NCBI GenBank assembly: GCA_016845445.1
Contig: JAERSU010000050.1
Span: forward strand, 1-35,774
Direction of reading: 5' to 3'
Source of the DNA: Oceanospirillaceae bacterium
GTDB taxonomy: Bacteria > Pseudomonadota > Gammaproteobacteria > Pseudomonadales > Balneatricaceae
DNA: 35,774 bases
In this document: piece by piece, positions 8,497 to 19,629 of the stretch
Layout: each line of letters starts with the position of its first letter
Numbering within the stretch: position 1 is the first letter of the stretch
Notes under the pieces: model-generated
Seen by the model: only the letters and a program-made list of their open reading frames with translations
The model's database searches: none
Told to the model about the DNA's origin: nothing
Position numbers and translations under genes: made by a program

Positions 8497-9276
8497 CTAT
8501 CCTGTAGTTTGGCTTAACCCACATTCAGTCAAAGTATGGCATATTGCTTGGTCACTGGCACCATTACTTTGTAAACAATCTTTATATCCCATACTGGCAG
8601 CCAGTTGTGCCACTCTAGGGCTGGGTAATAATAGCTTTATTGGTGGAATTTGGGCAGACAAGTGAGCGTTTAATAGGGCGTCAAAGTGCTGCAAGGTTTC
8701 ACCACTTTGCAACACCACCACCTGGGGTGCAAAGTTCACCAACTGGTGAATATCTTGGTCTGTGAACTGCGGCGCCTGACGCTCATAACATTGGGCATAT
8801 TGCACCGTGCAACCGTGGGCACGCACTGCCTCGGCAAGGGTTTCTCGACCACCCAAACCGCGCACAATCAATACCTTGTCATGGGCGCTCAAATGCGGCA
8901 ATAATTCGGCCAACAGGTGCTCACTGGTGTCCCCACTTTGCGGCTGACGCACGGCAGGTATATGGGCAGCTTGCAAAGCCGCTTTGGTGGTTTTACCCAT
9001 TGCCCACCAGGTTTGCCCAACCGGCCATTGGGGCCAATAGTCTTCTGCCACTGGCAAAAAGTGCTGGGCGGCATTGGTGCTGACAACAATGACATGGGCA
9101 AAGCTATCGAGTTCTATGGCTTGTTGTTTATTTAACTGCCCCTGAGCTGAGTCAGCAACAATGGGAGTAATGGCTAAACAGGGTAAGGCCATCACCTGGT
9201 GCCCCAGATCGGCGATGGCTTGTAGGGTTGAGGAGGCTTGTGCAGCTGGCCTGGTAACCAGTACCCGTAGACTCAT
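8497..9276 (-). CDS. hemD: Uroporphyrinogen-III synthase
   Basis: HemD closes and inverts ring D of hydroxymethylbilane to give uroporphyrinogen III. I chose the ATG at 9276 (MSLRVLVTRPAAQ...), giving 259 residues; the longer open frame to 9375 only reads through the end of hemC in another frame. The N-terminal RVLVTRP motif, the central VVSTNAAQHF segment (conserved Ser/Thr-N-A), the RGLGGRETLAEAVRAHG loop with the YERQ motif, and the C-terminal PRVAQLAASMGY all fit the low-identity HemD family. The gene begins 10 bases after the hemC stop, as is usual for hemCD pairs. Confidence 0.95.
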   Translation of the reverse strand: MSLRVLVTRPAAQASSTLQAIADLGHQVMALPCLAITPIVADSAQGQLNKQQAIELDSFAHVIVVSTNAAQHFLPVAEDYWPQWPVGQTWWAMGKTTKAALQAAHIPAVRQPQSGDTSEHLLAELLPHLSAHDKVLIVRGLGGRETLAEAVRAHGCTVQYAQCYERQAPQFTDQDIHQLVNFAPQVVVLQSGETLQHFDALLNAHLSAQIPPIKLLLPSPRVAQLAASMGYKDCLQSNGASDQAICHTLTECGLSQTTG

Positions 9277-9286
9277 GATGAAGCCG

Positions 9287-10213
9287 TTAGTGCTGCCCGT
9301 ACACTTCTGCCAAGATGTCACCAGCACCTTGATCCAGTAGCATCTCAGCGACCTGGATGCCCAGCTTTTCCGCATCCCTACGCGGGCCAGTAATTTCCGC
9401 TCGCAACACCTTTTCGCCAGTCAGATTGCCCACCAGCCCGCGCAGATACAAGTTATCACCATGCAAGGTAGCAAAACAGGCAATAGGCACCTGACAACCA
9501 CCCTCTAAGCGACGATTAAGCGCGCGCTCGGCAATCACTCGATCAGCCGTGTCAGTATGGTGCAAGGGGGCCAATAGGGCACGGGTACGAGCATCATCTG
9601 TACGACACTCAACGCCAACAGCACCCTGACCACCGGCCGGCAGGCTCATATCAATAGACAGGCGACTGCGAATACGATCGTGCATCTGCAAACGCATTAA
9701 ACCGGCACTAGCAAGGATAATAGCGTCATAGTCACCCCGATCAAGTTTCGCCAAGCGGGTATTCACGTTACCCCGTAAACTGATAATCTCTAGATCAGGA
9801 CGAGCGGCCTGAATTTGTACCTGACGACGCAAGCTAGAGGTGCCCACTTTGGCGCCCTGCGGCAGGTCATCTAAACCCTCATACTGATTCGACACAAAGG
9901 CATCCGTGGGGTCTTCACGCTCGCAGATGATAGCCAGACCAAGCCCTGGGGGAAATTCCATAGGCACATCTTTCATGGAATGCACCGCGATATCGGCGCG
10001 GTCTTCCAACATGGCTTGCTCAAGCTCTTTTACAAACAGCCCCTTACCACCTACTTTGGCCAGCGGCACATCCAAAATAATGTCGCCCTTGGTCTTCATC
10101 CCCAGCAGTTCCACCTGCAACCCCGGATGATGAGCTTCCAATTCAGCCTTGATGAATTCAGCTTGCCAAAGTGCTAACTGGCTTTCACGGGTGGCAATAC
10201 GCAAGGTGGTCAT
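9287..10213 (-). CDS. hemC: Porphobilinogen deaminase (hydroxymethylbilane synthase)
   Basis: The 308-residue protein polymerises four porphobilinogens into hydroxymethylbilane. Diagnostic features include the N-terminus [17 protein letters not shown], the active-site region [11 protein letters not shown] (with the conserved Asp), the Arg-rich substrate-binding [18 protein letters not shown], and the dipyrromethane-cofactor cysteine in [15 protein letters not shown]. It is the first gene of hemC-hemD-hemX-hemY. AGGA lies 6 bases before the ATG. The 132-base gap to the divergent DUF423 gene must hold its promoter. Confidence 0.97.
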   Translation of the reverse strand: MTTLRIATRESQLALWQAEFIKAELEAHHPGLQVELLGMKTKGDIILDVPLAKVGGKGLFVKELEQAMLEDRADIAVHSMKDVPMEFPPGLGLAIICEREDPTDAFVSNQYEGLDDLPQGAKVGTSSLRRQVQIQAARPDLEIISLRGNVNTRLAKLDRGDYDAIILASAGLMRLQMHDRIRSRLSIDMSLPAGGQGAVGVECRTDDARTRALLAPLHHTDTADRVIAERALNRRLEGGCQVPIACFATLHGDNLYLRGLVGNLTGEKVLRAEITGPRRDAEKLGIQVAEMLLDQGAGDILAEVYGQH

Positions 10214-10345
10214 ATGATTCCTGTTCTAAAAGCATGATTTGCGCGCTAGTTTAGCAAATTCACCACCTAATGACCCCTGTTTGCGACTATTTTCTTGATC
10301 TTAATGTAAGGTAAAATAGCGGCCTGTAAAAAACAGGAATTCGCA
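10214..10345. promoter_or_regulatory. Divergent promoter region hemC / DUF423 gene
   Basis: For hemC (minus strand) the best -10 is TAAACT (10248-10253), preceded by TGC as in an extended -10; no good -35 is visible. For the DUF423 gene (plus strand) a -10 TAAAAT lies at 10312-10317 with a weak -35. A small hairpin, CCTGT-AAAAA-ACAGG (10323-10337), includes the AGGA ribosome binding site of the DUF423 gene. Both genes share the same AACAGGAAT ribosome-binding context. Confidence 0.4.
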
Positions 10346-10732
10346 ATGTCTTCATTTTATCGGCGCAACCTAATTAGCGCTGCCTTATTGGCTGCCTTAG
10401 CCGTGGCCTTAGGCGCCTTTGCCGCCCACGGTCTAAAGGGTCAGTTAAGCCCGCGCATGTTATCTGCATTTATCACCGCCAGTGATTATCAGATGACCCA
10501 TGCCCTAGGTTTACTAGTGGCTGCCTGGATAGGACATGAACAGCCACACAATAGGTGGTTTCGTCGGGCCTGCTTAGGCTTTTTAATAGGCACCCTGTTA
10601 TTTAGTGGCAGTCTTTATGCTATGGCCTTATCAGGTATTACTCAGCTGGGCATTATCACGCCTTTTGGCGGTGTTAGCCTGCTCTTGGCTTGGCTGAGCC
10701 TAGCTCTGGCCTTCTCTCAATTTAATAAGTAA
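10346..10732 (+). CDS. DUF423 family inner-membrane protein (YgdD-like)
   Basis: This 128-residue hydrophobic protein has four predicted membrane segments: near the N-terminus (LISAALLAALAVALGAFAAHGL), 50-62 (THALGLLVAAWIG), 73-93, and 98-123. The stretch GAFAAHGL followed by an amphipathic segment and YQMTHALGLL is characteristic of DUF423/YgdD proteins, which are about 125-130 aa. The biochemical role of the family is unknown. AGGA lies 8 bases before the ATG. The stop is 6 bases before trmB, so the two are probably cotranscribed. Confidence 0.92.
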   Translation: MSSFYRRNLISAALLAALAVALGAFAAHGLKGQLSPRMLSAFITASDYQMTHALGLLVAAWIGHEQPHNRWFRRACLGFLIGTLLFSGSLYAMALSGITQLGIITPFGGVSLLLAWLSLALAFSQFNK

Positions 10733-10738
10733 ACAGTT

Positions 10739-11449
10739 ATGCAAGATTCACAAGATAAGCCCACAATTCCAGAACACATGCGCCGTATCCGCAGCTTCGT
10801 CCAGCGCTCGGGGCGTATGACACCTGGGCAGGAAAATGCCCTACAACAGCAATGGCCTAAATACGGCTTAGCGTTGGCAGATGGCCAGCTGAATTTTACT
10901 GAGTTATTTGGCAATGATCATCCGGTCATCATGGAAATTGGCTTTGGCATGGGTGACTCCCTCATCACCATGGCCAAGTCCATGCCAGAAAACAATTACC
11001 TAGGCATTGAAGTGCACAAGCCAGGCGTGGGTCGCCTGCTCAATAACGCCCAAGCAGCAGGCTTGAGCAACCTCAGGGTGTTCTGCGATGATGCCATTGA
11101 GGTCATGGCCCAGTGTATTGCTGACCAGAGTTTAGCCGGCGTGCAATTGTTCTTCCCCGATCCATGGCACAAAAAGAAGCACAACAAGCGTCGCATTGTG
11201 CAGCCTAAATTTGCCCAGGATATTCGCCAAAAACTCTGCCCTGGCGGGGTCTTTCACATGGCTACGGACTGGCAACCCTATGCCGAGCACATGCTCGAAG
11301 TCATGGAAGTAGCCCCAGGCTACGAGAACCTAGCCGGCCCAGGCCAATTTTCCCCACAACCTGACTTCCGCCCGGTCACCAAGTTCCAAAAACGCGGCGA
11401 AGGCAAAGGCCACGGTGTGTGGGACCTAATGTACAAAACCATCGCCTAA
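10739..11449 (+). CDS. trmB: tRNA (guanine-46-N7)-methyltransferase
   Basis: TrmB makes m7G46 in tRNA variable loops using S-adenosylmethionine. The 236-residue protein shows the SAM-binding motif [11 protein letters not shown], the acidic segment [12 protein letters not shown], the signature [19 protein letters not shown], and a C-terminal [18 protein letters not shown]. Length matches E. coli TrmB. The ATG at 10739 follows the DUF423 stop by 6 bases. The Shine-Dalgarno is weak (AACAG), consistent with coupled translation. The gene faces a block of inverted repeats rather than a classical terminator. Confidence 0.97.
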   Translation: MQDSQDKPTIPEHMRRIRSFVQRSGRMTPGQENALQQQWPKYGLALADGQLNFTELFGNDHPVIMEIGFGMGDSLITMAKSMPENNYLGIEVHKPGVGRLLNNAQAAGLSNLRVFCDDAIEVMAQCIADQSLAGVQLFFPDPWHKKKHNKRRIVQPKFAQDIRQKLCPGGVFHMATDWQPYAEHMLEVMEVAPGYENLAGPGQFSPQPDFRPVTKFQKRGEGKGHGVWDLMYKTIA

Positions 11450-11458
11450 TCTTGATCG

Positions 11459-11507
11459 GTGGTTCCACTCTTTGACCTTGTGCCACTTCCAAGGTCAGTG
11501 GAACCAC
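11459..11507. repeat. Long hairpin just after trmB built on the GTGGTTCCACT word
   Basis: GTGGTTCCACT (11459-11469) pairs with AGTGGAACCAC (11497-11507), and GACCTTG (11474-11480) pairs with CAAGGTC (11490-11496) around a 9-base loop. The 11 + 7 bp stem begins 9 bases after the trmB stop and has no T-run, so it may be an mRNA-stabilising 3' structure or a repeat unit rather than an intrinsic terminator. The outer arm reuses the word found at 11738 and 29147. Confidence 0.75.
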
Positions 11508-11750
11508 TAGTTAACACGGTCGCTGTGGTGGTAGAAAGCCCTAGCTGCTCTTTCCTTGGCTGGCTACGCCAGCTTCCCTTCGCCGGCACGCCCCCAACGG
11601 GCGCTGCGGAACTCGGTCGCAAGCTCCCTCAAACAGTCCTCGCTTGATTCCCGTTGGAAACGCACCAGCTCGGGCAGTCGGCGCAGCCGACCAAGGAAAG
11701 AGAAGCAATCAGTTAGCCTCATTCAGGCTCGATGTAGCTAGTGGTTCCAC
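11498..11750. repeat. 253-bp element bounded by 13-bp inverted repeats with nested internal inverted repeats
   Basis: GTGGAACCACTAG (11498-11510) and CTAGTGGTTCCAC (11738-11750) are perfect inverted terminal repeats. Inside, CTCTTTCCTTGG (11548-11559) and CCAAGGAAAGAG (11691-11702) form a second perfect pair. Immediately inside that are two hairpins, GCTGGC-TAC-GCCAGC (11559-11573) and GTCGGC-GCA-GCCGAC (11677-11691), which mirror each other with compensating differences. The region is richer in G+C than its neighbours. It occupies the gap between the convergent trmB and isomerase genes (11450-11777); the short open frames inside it have no coding look or ribosome binding site. It resembles a non-autonomous mobile or REP-type intergenic element; the family is not recognised. 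Confidence 0.65.
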
Positions 11751-11777
11751 CCAACCCCGAAGGTGGCGCCGGGCTAA

Positions 11778-12116
11778 CTAGGTGAAGGCTTTGACGTAGC
11801 TAGCTTCCAATTCGATGGCCTGCACGCTCATCTCCATGGACGGAATTTGCAAGCTTTCCAGACCGGCTAGCACCAGCTCAGTCAATGCCTGTTTTTGCGC
11901 CACAGTACGACCAGGTAGCAAAAAGACATTCACATTAATGAAATTCTGATAACTTGCGCCCGATAAATGATTGGCAAAAGCGTGGGCGCGCACTTTAATA
12001 TCTTTACTGGCAAACAACTCAGCCGCCACCATGCCTTCAAAGACATTTTCCAGCAGGTCATCAACGCTGACTTGCTCAACCAGGGCAGCGTTGTATTCAA
12101 GCACACAATGAGGCAT
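11778..12116 (-). CDS. 5-carboxymethyl-2-hydroxymuconate isomerase-family protein (tautomerase superfamily)
   Basis: The 112-residue protein begins MPHCVLEYN, giving the N-terminal proline (Pro2 after Met removal) that acts as general base in the tautomerase superfamily. Length, the KVRAHAFANHL segment and the LPGRTVAQKQALTELVL segment fit the CHMI (HpaF) family, which isomerises a homoprotocatechuate ring-cleavage product. No other homoprotocatechuate catabolic gene is present in the window. Instead it sits 21 bases downstream of hemE on the same strand, so it is probably cotranscribed with it. The true substrate is therefore open; the family assignment is good. Confidence 0.85.
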   Translation of the reverse strand: MPHCVLEYNAALVEQVSVDDLLENVFEGMVAAELFASKDIKVRAHAFANHLSGASYQNFINVNVFLLPGRTVAQKQALTELVLAGLESLQIPSMEMSVQAIELEASYVKAFT

Positions 12117-12137
12117 AGGCAGTTACTTACGCCATGC

Positions 12138-13208
12138 TTAATGGTTAGCGTGATACTTGGCGCTTTGTTCGTGCACAGCGTCAACAAATACTTTAGCTGC
12201 TTCGGGGTCGACAAACTGATGGATACCATGGCCAAGGTTAAACACATGGCCATCATGGGCACCAAAGTCTGCCAAAATGCGGCCTACTTCGTTTTCAATG
12301 TCACTAGGGTTGCCATACAGTACACATGGATCCATGTTACCTTGTAGAGCAACCTGGCTACCTACGCGGTCACGGGCGTTGCCAATTTCAGTGGTCCAAT
12401 CAAGACCTAGAGCATCAGCACCAGCATCCGCCATCTTTTCTAACCACTGACCGCCATTTTTGGTGAACATGATGGCTGGCACACGGCGCCCTTCAGCCTC
12501 TTTGGTAAGACCCGCAACGATGCGCTGCATGTATTGCAAAGAGAAGGCCTCATAGCATGGGCCACTTAATACACCACCCCAGGTATCGAAGATCTGCACA
12601 GCTTGCGCACCAGCTGCAATCTGCGCATTAAGATAAGCGGTAACGGCATCAGCGAGTACAGTCAGCACCTGATGTAACAACTCAGGTGTCTTGTACATCA
12701 TGGCTTTGATGTGACGAAAATCTTTCGAAGAACCACCTTCAATCATGTAGGTGGCCAGGGTCCACGGACTGCCGGAGAAGCCGATTAAGGGCACATCGCC
12801 ATTGAGGGCATTGCGAATGGTGCTTACGGCATTCATCACATAACCCAAATCATCGTTCATATCGGGTACTTGCAAGGCCGCAACATCGGCCTCGGTACGC
12901 ACTGGCCGCTCAAATTTAGGCCCTTCACCTGTCTCAAAGTACAAGCCCAAACCCATGGCATCAGGCACGGTAAGAATATCAGAAAACAGGATAGCTGCAT
13001 CCAGTTCATAACGGCGCAGCGGCTGCAGTGTCACTTCACAAGCAAAATCAGCATTTTTGCAAAGGCTCAGAAAATCACCAGCATCAGCACGAGTAGCGCG
13101 ATACTCTGGCAGATAACGGCCGGCTTGGCGCATCATCCATACAGGGGTAACATCAACAGGTTCGCGCATCAGGGCGCGCAGAAAACGGTCATTTTTGAGT
13201 GCAGTCAT
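12138..13208 (-). CDS. hemE: Uroporphyrinogen decarboxylase
   Basis: HemE converts uroporphyrinogen III to coproporphyrinogen III. The start at 13208 ([13 protein letters not shown]) aligns with the E. coli protein and gives 356 residues; an upstream TTG at 13241 would add 11 residues with no family support or ribosome binding site. Visible signatures are [30 protein letters not shown] (conserved Asp), [17 protein letters not shown], the QIFDTWGG segment and the C-terminal [14 protein letters not shown]. It lies apart from hemCDXY but downstream of gltBD, as in related gammaproteobacteria, with its own strong promoter. Confidence 0.98.
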   Translation of the reverse strand: MTALKNDRFLRALMREPVDVTPVWMMRQAGRYLPEYRATRADAGDFLSLCKNADFACEVTLQPLRRYELDAAILFSDILTVPDAMGLGLYFETGEGPKFERPVRTEADVAALQVPDMNDDLGYVMNAVSTIRNALNGDVPLIGFSGSPWTLATYMIEGGSSKDFRHIKAMMYKTPELLHQVLTVLADAVTAYLNAQIAAGAQAVQIFDTWGGVLSGPCYEAFSLQYMQRIVAGLTKEAEGRRVPAIMFTKNGGQWLEKMADAGADALGLDWTTEIGNARDRVGSQVALQGNMDPCVLYGNPSDIENEVGRILADFGAHDGHVFNLGHGIHQFVDPEAAKVFVDAVHEQSAKYHANH

Positions 13209-13265
13209 AATAAGCTGGGAATGTGATCCAATAATTGGCAATAAGAGAGGTTATTTCAGCAAGCT

Positions 13266-13294
13266 ATAATATAGCTCTGGAAGGGAAATTTCAA
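13266..13294 (-). promoter_or_regulatory. Strong sigma-70 promoter for hemE
   Basis: On the minus strand TTGAAA (13289-13294) is separated by 17 bp from TATTAT (13266-13271). Transcription would start near 13259, leaving a leader of about 50 nt before the hemE ATG at 13208. Confidence 0.75.
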
Positions 13295-13315
13295 AGATTC
13301 TAGATAAATCTTTGA
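13291..13315. repeat. 9-bp inverted repeat overlapping the hemE -35 element
   Basis: TCAAAGATT (13291-13299) and AATCTTTGA (13307-13315) form a perfect dyad around a 7-base centre. Its right-hand minus-strand arm overlaps the hemE -35 hexamer. It could be an operator for a dimeric regulator or a hairpin in gltD read-through RNA. Confidence 0.5.
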
Positions 13316-13317
13316 TA

Positions 13318-13342
13318 GGGGTCAGACCTGAGGTCTGACCCC
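13318..13342. repeat. Perfect GGGGTCAGACC palindromic hairpin after gltD
   Basis: GGGGTCAGACC (13318-13328) and GGTCTGACCCC (13332-13342) pair perfectly around TGA. It sits 7 bases after the gltD stop. There is no T-run on the minus strand, so it is not a standard intrinsic terminator. The word recurs in the composite element at 29043-29240. Such words are typical of REP-like dispersed palindromes. Confidence 0.75.
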
Positions 13343-13349
13343 AGCAACC

Positions 13350-14815
<1,466 letters not shown>

Positions 14816-14829
14816 GGATTAGTTGCCAA

Positions 14830-17800
14830 TTAATACAAACCAAACTTGGTGTTTGCTAGCAGTTCTTGCAGATTGGCCGCCTTCGGCTTCACTACCCAGA
14901 ACTTACTCACGTAATCTTCAAAGTGGTTGCTCAATTCCTTACCCCAATCACTGCCGGTTTGCTCTGCATAATCAGCCAAAATACCGCGTAAATAACTGCG
15001 ATACTCTTCCATGCCTTCACCACGAATACGACGAATTTCAACCAGTTCAGGGTTGTACTTATCAACAAAGGTGCGATCCATATCCAGCACATAAGCAAAA
15101 CCTCCGGTCATACCAGCACCAAAGTTCACACCCGTGGCGCCAAGCACGGTTACCACACCACCTGTCATGTATTCACAACAGTGGTCACCAGCACCTTCAA
15201 TGACCGCATGGGCACCAGAGTTACGTACTGCAAATCGCTCACCTGCTTGGCCAGCTGCCATCAAGGAACCACCAGTGGCACCGTATAGACAGGTGTTACC
15301 CAGAATGGAGGTTTCGTTAGAACGGAAGGTAGAGCCTTTCGGTGGATACACTACCAGCTTACCACCAGCCATGCCCTTACCCACGTAGTCGTTGGCATCA
15401 CCTTCTAGGTGCATATGTAGACCACCGGCGTTCCACACACCGAAGCTTAAACCAGCCACGCCCTTGAGTTTCACCACCAAGGGGTGTTCTGCCATGCCAT
15501 TATTGCCGTGATGCTTGGCAATGGCACCAGAAATACGCGCCCCAACAGAGCGGTCACAGTTGGTGATGTCATATTCGAATTCGCCACCCTTGGCATTAAT
15601 GATGGCGTCTTGCATGTCATCGATCATGCGCTGACTCAAGGCCGCCACATCGTAAGGCTCATTGCGATCTTGCTGACAGGTCTGTGGCTGATCAGCAGCA
15701 ATACCAGAGGTACTTAGCAAGGGGCTTAAATCTAGGTTCTTCTGCTTATCAGTCAAGCCTTCACCAGCCACCAACAAGTCAGTGCGACCAACCAGTTCTT
15801 CTAGGCTGCGTACACCTAGCTGAGCCAGCACTTCGCGAATTTCCATACCTATATAGGTAAACAGGTTCTTAACCATATCGACGGTGCCACGGAAATGCTT
15901 ATCGCGCAGCTCCTGGTTCTGCGTAGCCACACCGGTAGCACAGTTGTTTAGATGACAGATACGCAGGTATTTACAACCTACAGCCACCATTGGCAGGGTA
16001 CCAAAGCCGAAGCTTTCAGCACCTAAAATAGTGGCCTTAATCACATCTAAACCAGTCTTCAAACCACCGTCTGTCTGCACGCGAACCTTGCCACGCAGAC
16101 CATTGCCACGCAGGGCTTGGTGAGCATCAGCCAGACCCAGCTCCCACGGTGAACCGGCATAACGGATGGACGTCAACGGGCTAGCAGCGGTACCACCGTC
16201 ATAACCAGAAATGGTAATCAAGTCAGCGTAGGCCTTAGCCACACCGGCAGCGATAGTACCCACACCTGGGCGAGATACTAGCTTCACAGACACTTGGGCG
16301 TCTGGATTTACCTGCTTGAGGTCAAAAATTAACTGCGCCAAATCTTCGATGGAATAAATATCGTGGTGCGGTGGTGGTGAAATCAAGGTCACACCCGGTA
16401 CCGAATAACGCAAGGTGGCAATCAGGTCGTTGACCTTGCCACCTGGCAACTGACCACCTTCACCTGGCTTGGCACCTTGTGCCACCTTGATCTGTAAGAC
16501 TTCGGCATTGGCCAGGTATTCCGGTGTGACACCAAAACGTCCAGAGGCGATCTGCTTAATCTTAGAACGCTTATTTGTACCATGGCGCACAGGGTCTTCA
16601 CCACCCTCACCGGAGTTGGACCGACCACCTAGTTCGTTCATGGCCATAGCCAGCGCTTCGTGGGCTTCTGGCGACAAGGCACCGAGCGACATGGCGGCAC
16701 TATCAAAACGCTTGAAGATGCTATCCAACGGCTCCACCTCATCCACAGAGATAGGCGTTACATCCTTGAGTTTAAACAGATCACGAATAGTCGCCACGCC
16801 ACGTTCATTAACCAGCTTGGCATAGCGTTTATAGGCAGCATAATCGCCATTTTGCACGGCGTCTTGAATGCTGCTAATGACATCCGGATTGTAAGCGTGG
16901 TATTCACCACCGTGGACGTACTTCAGCAAGCCGCCCTGTTGAATTGGCTTACGATCAACCCAGGCTTCATTAGCCAGGGCCTGTTGTTCAGCTTGAAAAT
17001 CAACAAAGCGGGCACCTTCGATGCGGCTGGCCACACCCTTGAAGCACAGGTCAACCACTGGCGAGCTCACACCAATGGCTTCAAATAACTGTGCACCACG
17101 GTAGGAAGCAATGGTAGAAATACCCATCTTTGACAAGATCTTCAACAAGCCCTTGTTTATCCCTTTGCGGTAAGCTTTGTGGGCATCGATAGGGTCAGCA
17201 ATGATATCCCCAGCGGCGATCATGTCGTTCAATACCTGATAGCTCAAATAGGGATATACCGCCGTTGCACCAAAACCAATCAACACAGCAAACTGATGTG
17301 AATCACGGGCACTACCGGTTTCAATAATCAGGTTAGCCTCACAACGTAAACCAGCCTCTGTTAGGTGATGGTGTACGGCACCGGTAGCCATGGCCGCTGG
17401 TATTGGCAGCTTCCCTTTGCTGATTTCACGATCAGATAAAACGATCATGGTATTGCGCTTGCGCACGGCATATTCGGCTTCTTCGCAGACATCTTTAATG
17501 GCTTGCTCCAGACCCACCGCAGGATCATAGTTCAAGCTGATGGTGTACATACGCAGACCGGGAACGTTCATATTCTGCAGGTCAACAAACTTGCTAGAAG
17601 ATAGCACCGGTGTACCCAGGACAATGCGTTTGGCTAATTCAGGTCCTTCCTGAAAAACATTACGCTCACGTCCTAAGCAGGTTTCCAAAGACATCACCAC
17701 CGCTTCACGCAGTGGATCGATAGGTGGGTTAGTTACCTGAGCGAACTGCTGACGGAAGTAGTCATACACAGAACGTACACGACTAGATAGTACCGCCATG

Positions 17801-19278
17801 GGCGTATCATCACCCATGGAACCGACAGCTTCCTGCCCAGACTCGGCCAGTGGGCGCAATACTTGATCACGTTCCTCAAAGGTCACCTGGAACATCTTCA
17901 TCTGCTGCTTCAGCTCTTGTTCGCTAAAGTTAGTAAAGGTTTGCTCCTCATCCATGGTGCTTTCTAGACGAATAGCAGATTTGCGCAACCACTTCTTGTA
18001 TGGCTGGGCAGTTTTCAGGCGGGCATCCACGTCTTCGGTGTGCATTACTTCGCCAGTGTGGGTATCGACAGCCAGAATCTGACCTGGGCCAACACGCCCC
18101 TTGGCAACCACATCTTCTGGCTCATACTCAAAGGTACCAATCTCAGAAGCCGTGACTAGATAATCATCCTTGGTCATTACCCAACGGGATGGGCGCAGGC
18201 CATTACGATCCAGCATACAAACAGCATAACGGCCGGTATTCATTACCATGCCAGCGGGGCCATCCCAGGGCTCCATGTGCATGGAATTGTATTCGTAGAA
18301 GGCCCGCAAATCGGAATCCATCAACTCGTCGTTCTGCCAGGCTGGTGGCATAATCAAACGCACAGCGCGGAAGATATCCATGCCACCTAACACTAGCAAT
18401 TCAATCATGTTATCCATACTGGAGGAGTCAGAGCCTGTGGTATTAACCACACCTTCAAGCTCCTGCAACTCAGGAATCAACATGGTGGAAAGTACGTTTT
18501 GGCGCGCACGAGCCCAGTTGCGGTTACCTTCGATGGTGTTGATCTCACCATTATGAGCCAAGAAACGGAAAGGCTGAGCTAACTGCCAACGTGGCAAGGT
18601 ATTCGTGGAGAAACGCTGGTGGAAAGTACAGATAGCTGTTTCCAGACTAGGGTTACCCAGATCCTTATAGAATACAGGCAAATCCACGGGCATCATCAAG
18701 CCCTTATAAGACAATACCCGATGCGACAGACTGCAAATATAGAAGTCATGGTCATCCTTCATGGCGTACATAGTGGTCTTGCGGGCCACCAATAAGCGAG
18801 CTTCTAGCACTTCACCACGCAGGCCAGGGCTATTAACAAACACCTGCTCGATTTTCGGCAATGCATCTTGTGCGATGGGGCCCAAACAGGATTCGTCCAC
18901 CGGCACTTCACGCCAGCCAACCACTTCCAGACCATTGTCTTCAATAGCGCGGTTAAGCACGCTACGAGAATGGGAGGCTTTATCTTCGTCTTTGGACAGG
19001 AACACCATACCTACGCCGAAGAATTCAGTCATTTCTTCGTTAAACAAATCATAGGCGGTTTGACGCATAAAGTTGTCAGGCATCTGTAACAACAGACCAC
19101 AGCCGTCTCCGGTCTTACCGTCGGCGGCGATACCACCACGGTGGGTCATGCAAGTCAGGGACTCGATGGCTTTTTGCAACAAATCGTGGCTCGGATCGCC
19201 ATGCATGTGGGCAATCAAACCAAAACCACAGTTGTCCTTAAATTCTTGGGGGTTAAACAAACCAGCGTTCATGGACAT
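14830..19278 (-). CDS. gltB: Glutamate synthase (NADPH) large subunit
   Basis: GltB is 1482 residues here, normal for the family. It contains an N-terminal class-II glutamine amidotransferase domain whose nucleophile is the cysteine in [13 protein letters not shown] (residue 17 from the first ATG), exposed after removal of a short propeptide. [17 protein letters not shown] and the central FMN-binding synthase barrel ([40 protein letters not shown]) follow, with the [3Fe-4S] cysteines in [19 protein letters not shown] and a C-terminal beta-helix domain with repeating Gly motifs. Two in-frame ATGs exist; AGAGAG is spaced better for the second (19272) than for the first (19278), so the protein may begin MNAGLF. 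A 351-base leader region lies upstream. Confidence 0.97.
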   Translation of the reverse strand: MSMNAGLFNPQEFKDNCGFGLIAHMHGDPSHDLLQKAIESLTCMTHRGGIAADGKTGDGCGLLLQMPDNFMRQTAYDLFNEEMTEFFGVGMVFLSKDEDKASHSRSVLNRAIEDNGLEVVGWREVPVDESCLGPIAQDALPKIEQVFVNSPGLRGEVLEARLLVARKTTMYAMKDDHDFYICSLSHRVLSYKGLMMPVDLPVFYKDLGNPSLETAICTFHQRFSTNTLPRWQLAQPFRFLAHNGEINTIEGNRNWARARQNVLSTMLIPELQELEGVVNTTGSDSSSMDNMIELLVLGGMDIFRAVRLIMPPAWQNDELMDSDLRAFYEYNSMHMEPWDGPAGMVMNTGRYAVCMLDRNGLRPSRWVMTKDDYLVTASEIGTFEYEPEDVVAKGRVGPGQILAVDTHTGEVMHTEDVDARLKTAQPYKKWLRKSAIRLESTMDEEQTFTNFSEQELKQQMKMFQVTFEERDQVLRPLAESGQEAVGSMGDDTPMAVLSSRVRSVYDYFRQQFAQVTNPPIDPLREAVVMSLETCLGRERNVFQEGPELAKRIVLGTPVLSSSKFVDLQNMNVPGLRMYTISLNYDPAVGLEQAIKDVCEEAEYAVRKRNTMIVLSDREISKGKLPIPAAMATGAVHHHLTEAGLRCEANLIIETGSARDSHQFAVLIGFGATAVYPYLSYQVLNDMIAAGDIIADPIDAHKAYRKGINKGLLKILSKMGISTIASYRGAQLFEAIGVSSPVVDLCFKGVASRIEGARFVDFQAEQQALANEAWVDRKPIQQGGLLKYVHGGEYHAYNPDVISSIQDAVQNGDYAAYKRYAKLVNERGVATIRDLFKLKDVTPISVDEVEPLDSIFKRFDSAAMSLGALSPEAHEALAMAMNELGGRSNSGEGGEDPVRHGTNKRSKIKQIASGRFGVTPEYLANAEVLQIKVAQGAKPGEGGQLPGGKVNDLIATLRYSVPGVTLISPPPHHDIYSIEDLAQLIFDLKQVNPDAQVSVKLVSRPGVGTIAAGVAKAYADLITISGYDGGTAASPLTSIRYAGSPWELGLADAHQALRGNGLRGKVRVQTDGGLKTGLDVIKATILGAESFGFGTLPMVAVGCKYLRICHLNNCATGVATQNQELRDKHFRGTVDMVKNLFTYIGMEIREVLAQLGVRSLEELVGRTDLLVAGEGLTDKQKNLDLSPLLSTSGIAADQPQTCQQDRNEPYDVAALSQRMIDDMQDAIINAKGGEFEYDITNCDRSVGARISGAIAKHHGNNGMAEHPLVVKLKGVAGLSFGVWNAGGLHMHLEGDANDYVGKGMAGGKLVVYPPKGSTFRSNETSILGNTCLYGATGGSLMAAGQAGERFAVRNSGAHAVIEGAGDHCCEYMTGGVVTVLGATGVNFGAGMTGGFAYVLDMDRTFVDKYNPELVEIRRIRGEGMEEYRSYLRGILADYAEQTGSDWGKELSNHFEDYVSKFWVVKPKAANLQELLANTKFGLY

Positions 19279-19629
19279 ATCTCTCTAATACTTGGACTAC
19301 AAATCTGTGCGTGATTTGCCAGTCACTAGGGGAGCAAGTGTCCTTGACCTAGGTTCAATGTGCTTGGTAGAAAACCATCGTGATTGAGGCAGCAAGCTGC
19401 AGGTTAAAGACACTTGCTGTAATTAAAATTTCTAATCAGGGCTTATAACATTTTTTAATTAGCAAATGGACGACCATGGTAGCGGAAGGGCCTGCTTGAT
19501 TCAACAAAATAGAGGTAATTAGCCCTATTTATCTAGCAAATACCCATGTTTTTGCCGAAGATCACGACTTTTGTAAAAGTTATTCATCACCTGTGTTTAT
19601 TTTTTTAACACAAGCAGCATGAAAAACAA
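19279..19629 (-). promoter_or_regulatory. gltB promoter and structured leader; no gene in this 351-base gap
   Basis: A minus-strand extended -10, TGTTATAAG, lies at 19442-19450, with no good -35. It would give a leader of about 160 nt. Within the leader AGCAAGTGTC (19333-19342) and GACACTTGCT (19409-19418) are a perfect 10-bp inverted repeat, enclosing a second hairpin GCAGC-AA-GCTGC (19390-19401), so a two-tier structure is possible. A near palindrome around CCTAGG (19346-19360) also lies between. Toward the damX-like gene, TGTGTT / AACACA (19591-19611) with an AT-only loop may be a weak terminator. I see no coding region. Confidence 0.45.

Noticed and set aside
11459..11741. Open frames of about 60 residues downstream of trmB
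   Set aside because: They run through hairpins and inverted repeats, have no start signal and no protein-like composition; the DNA is better explained as a repeat element.
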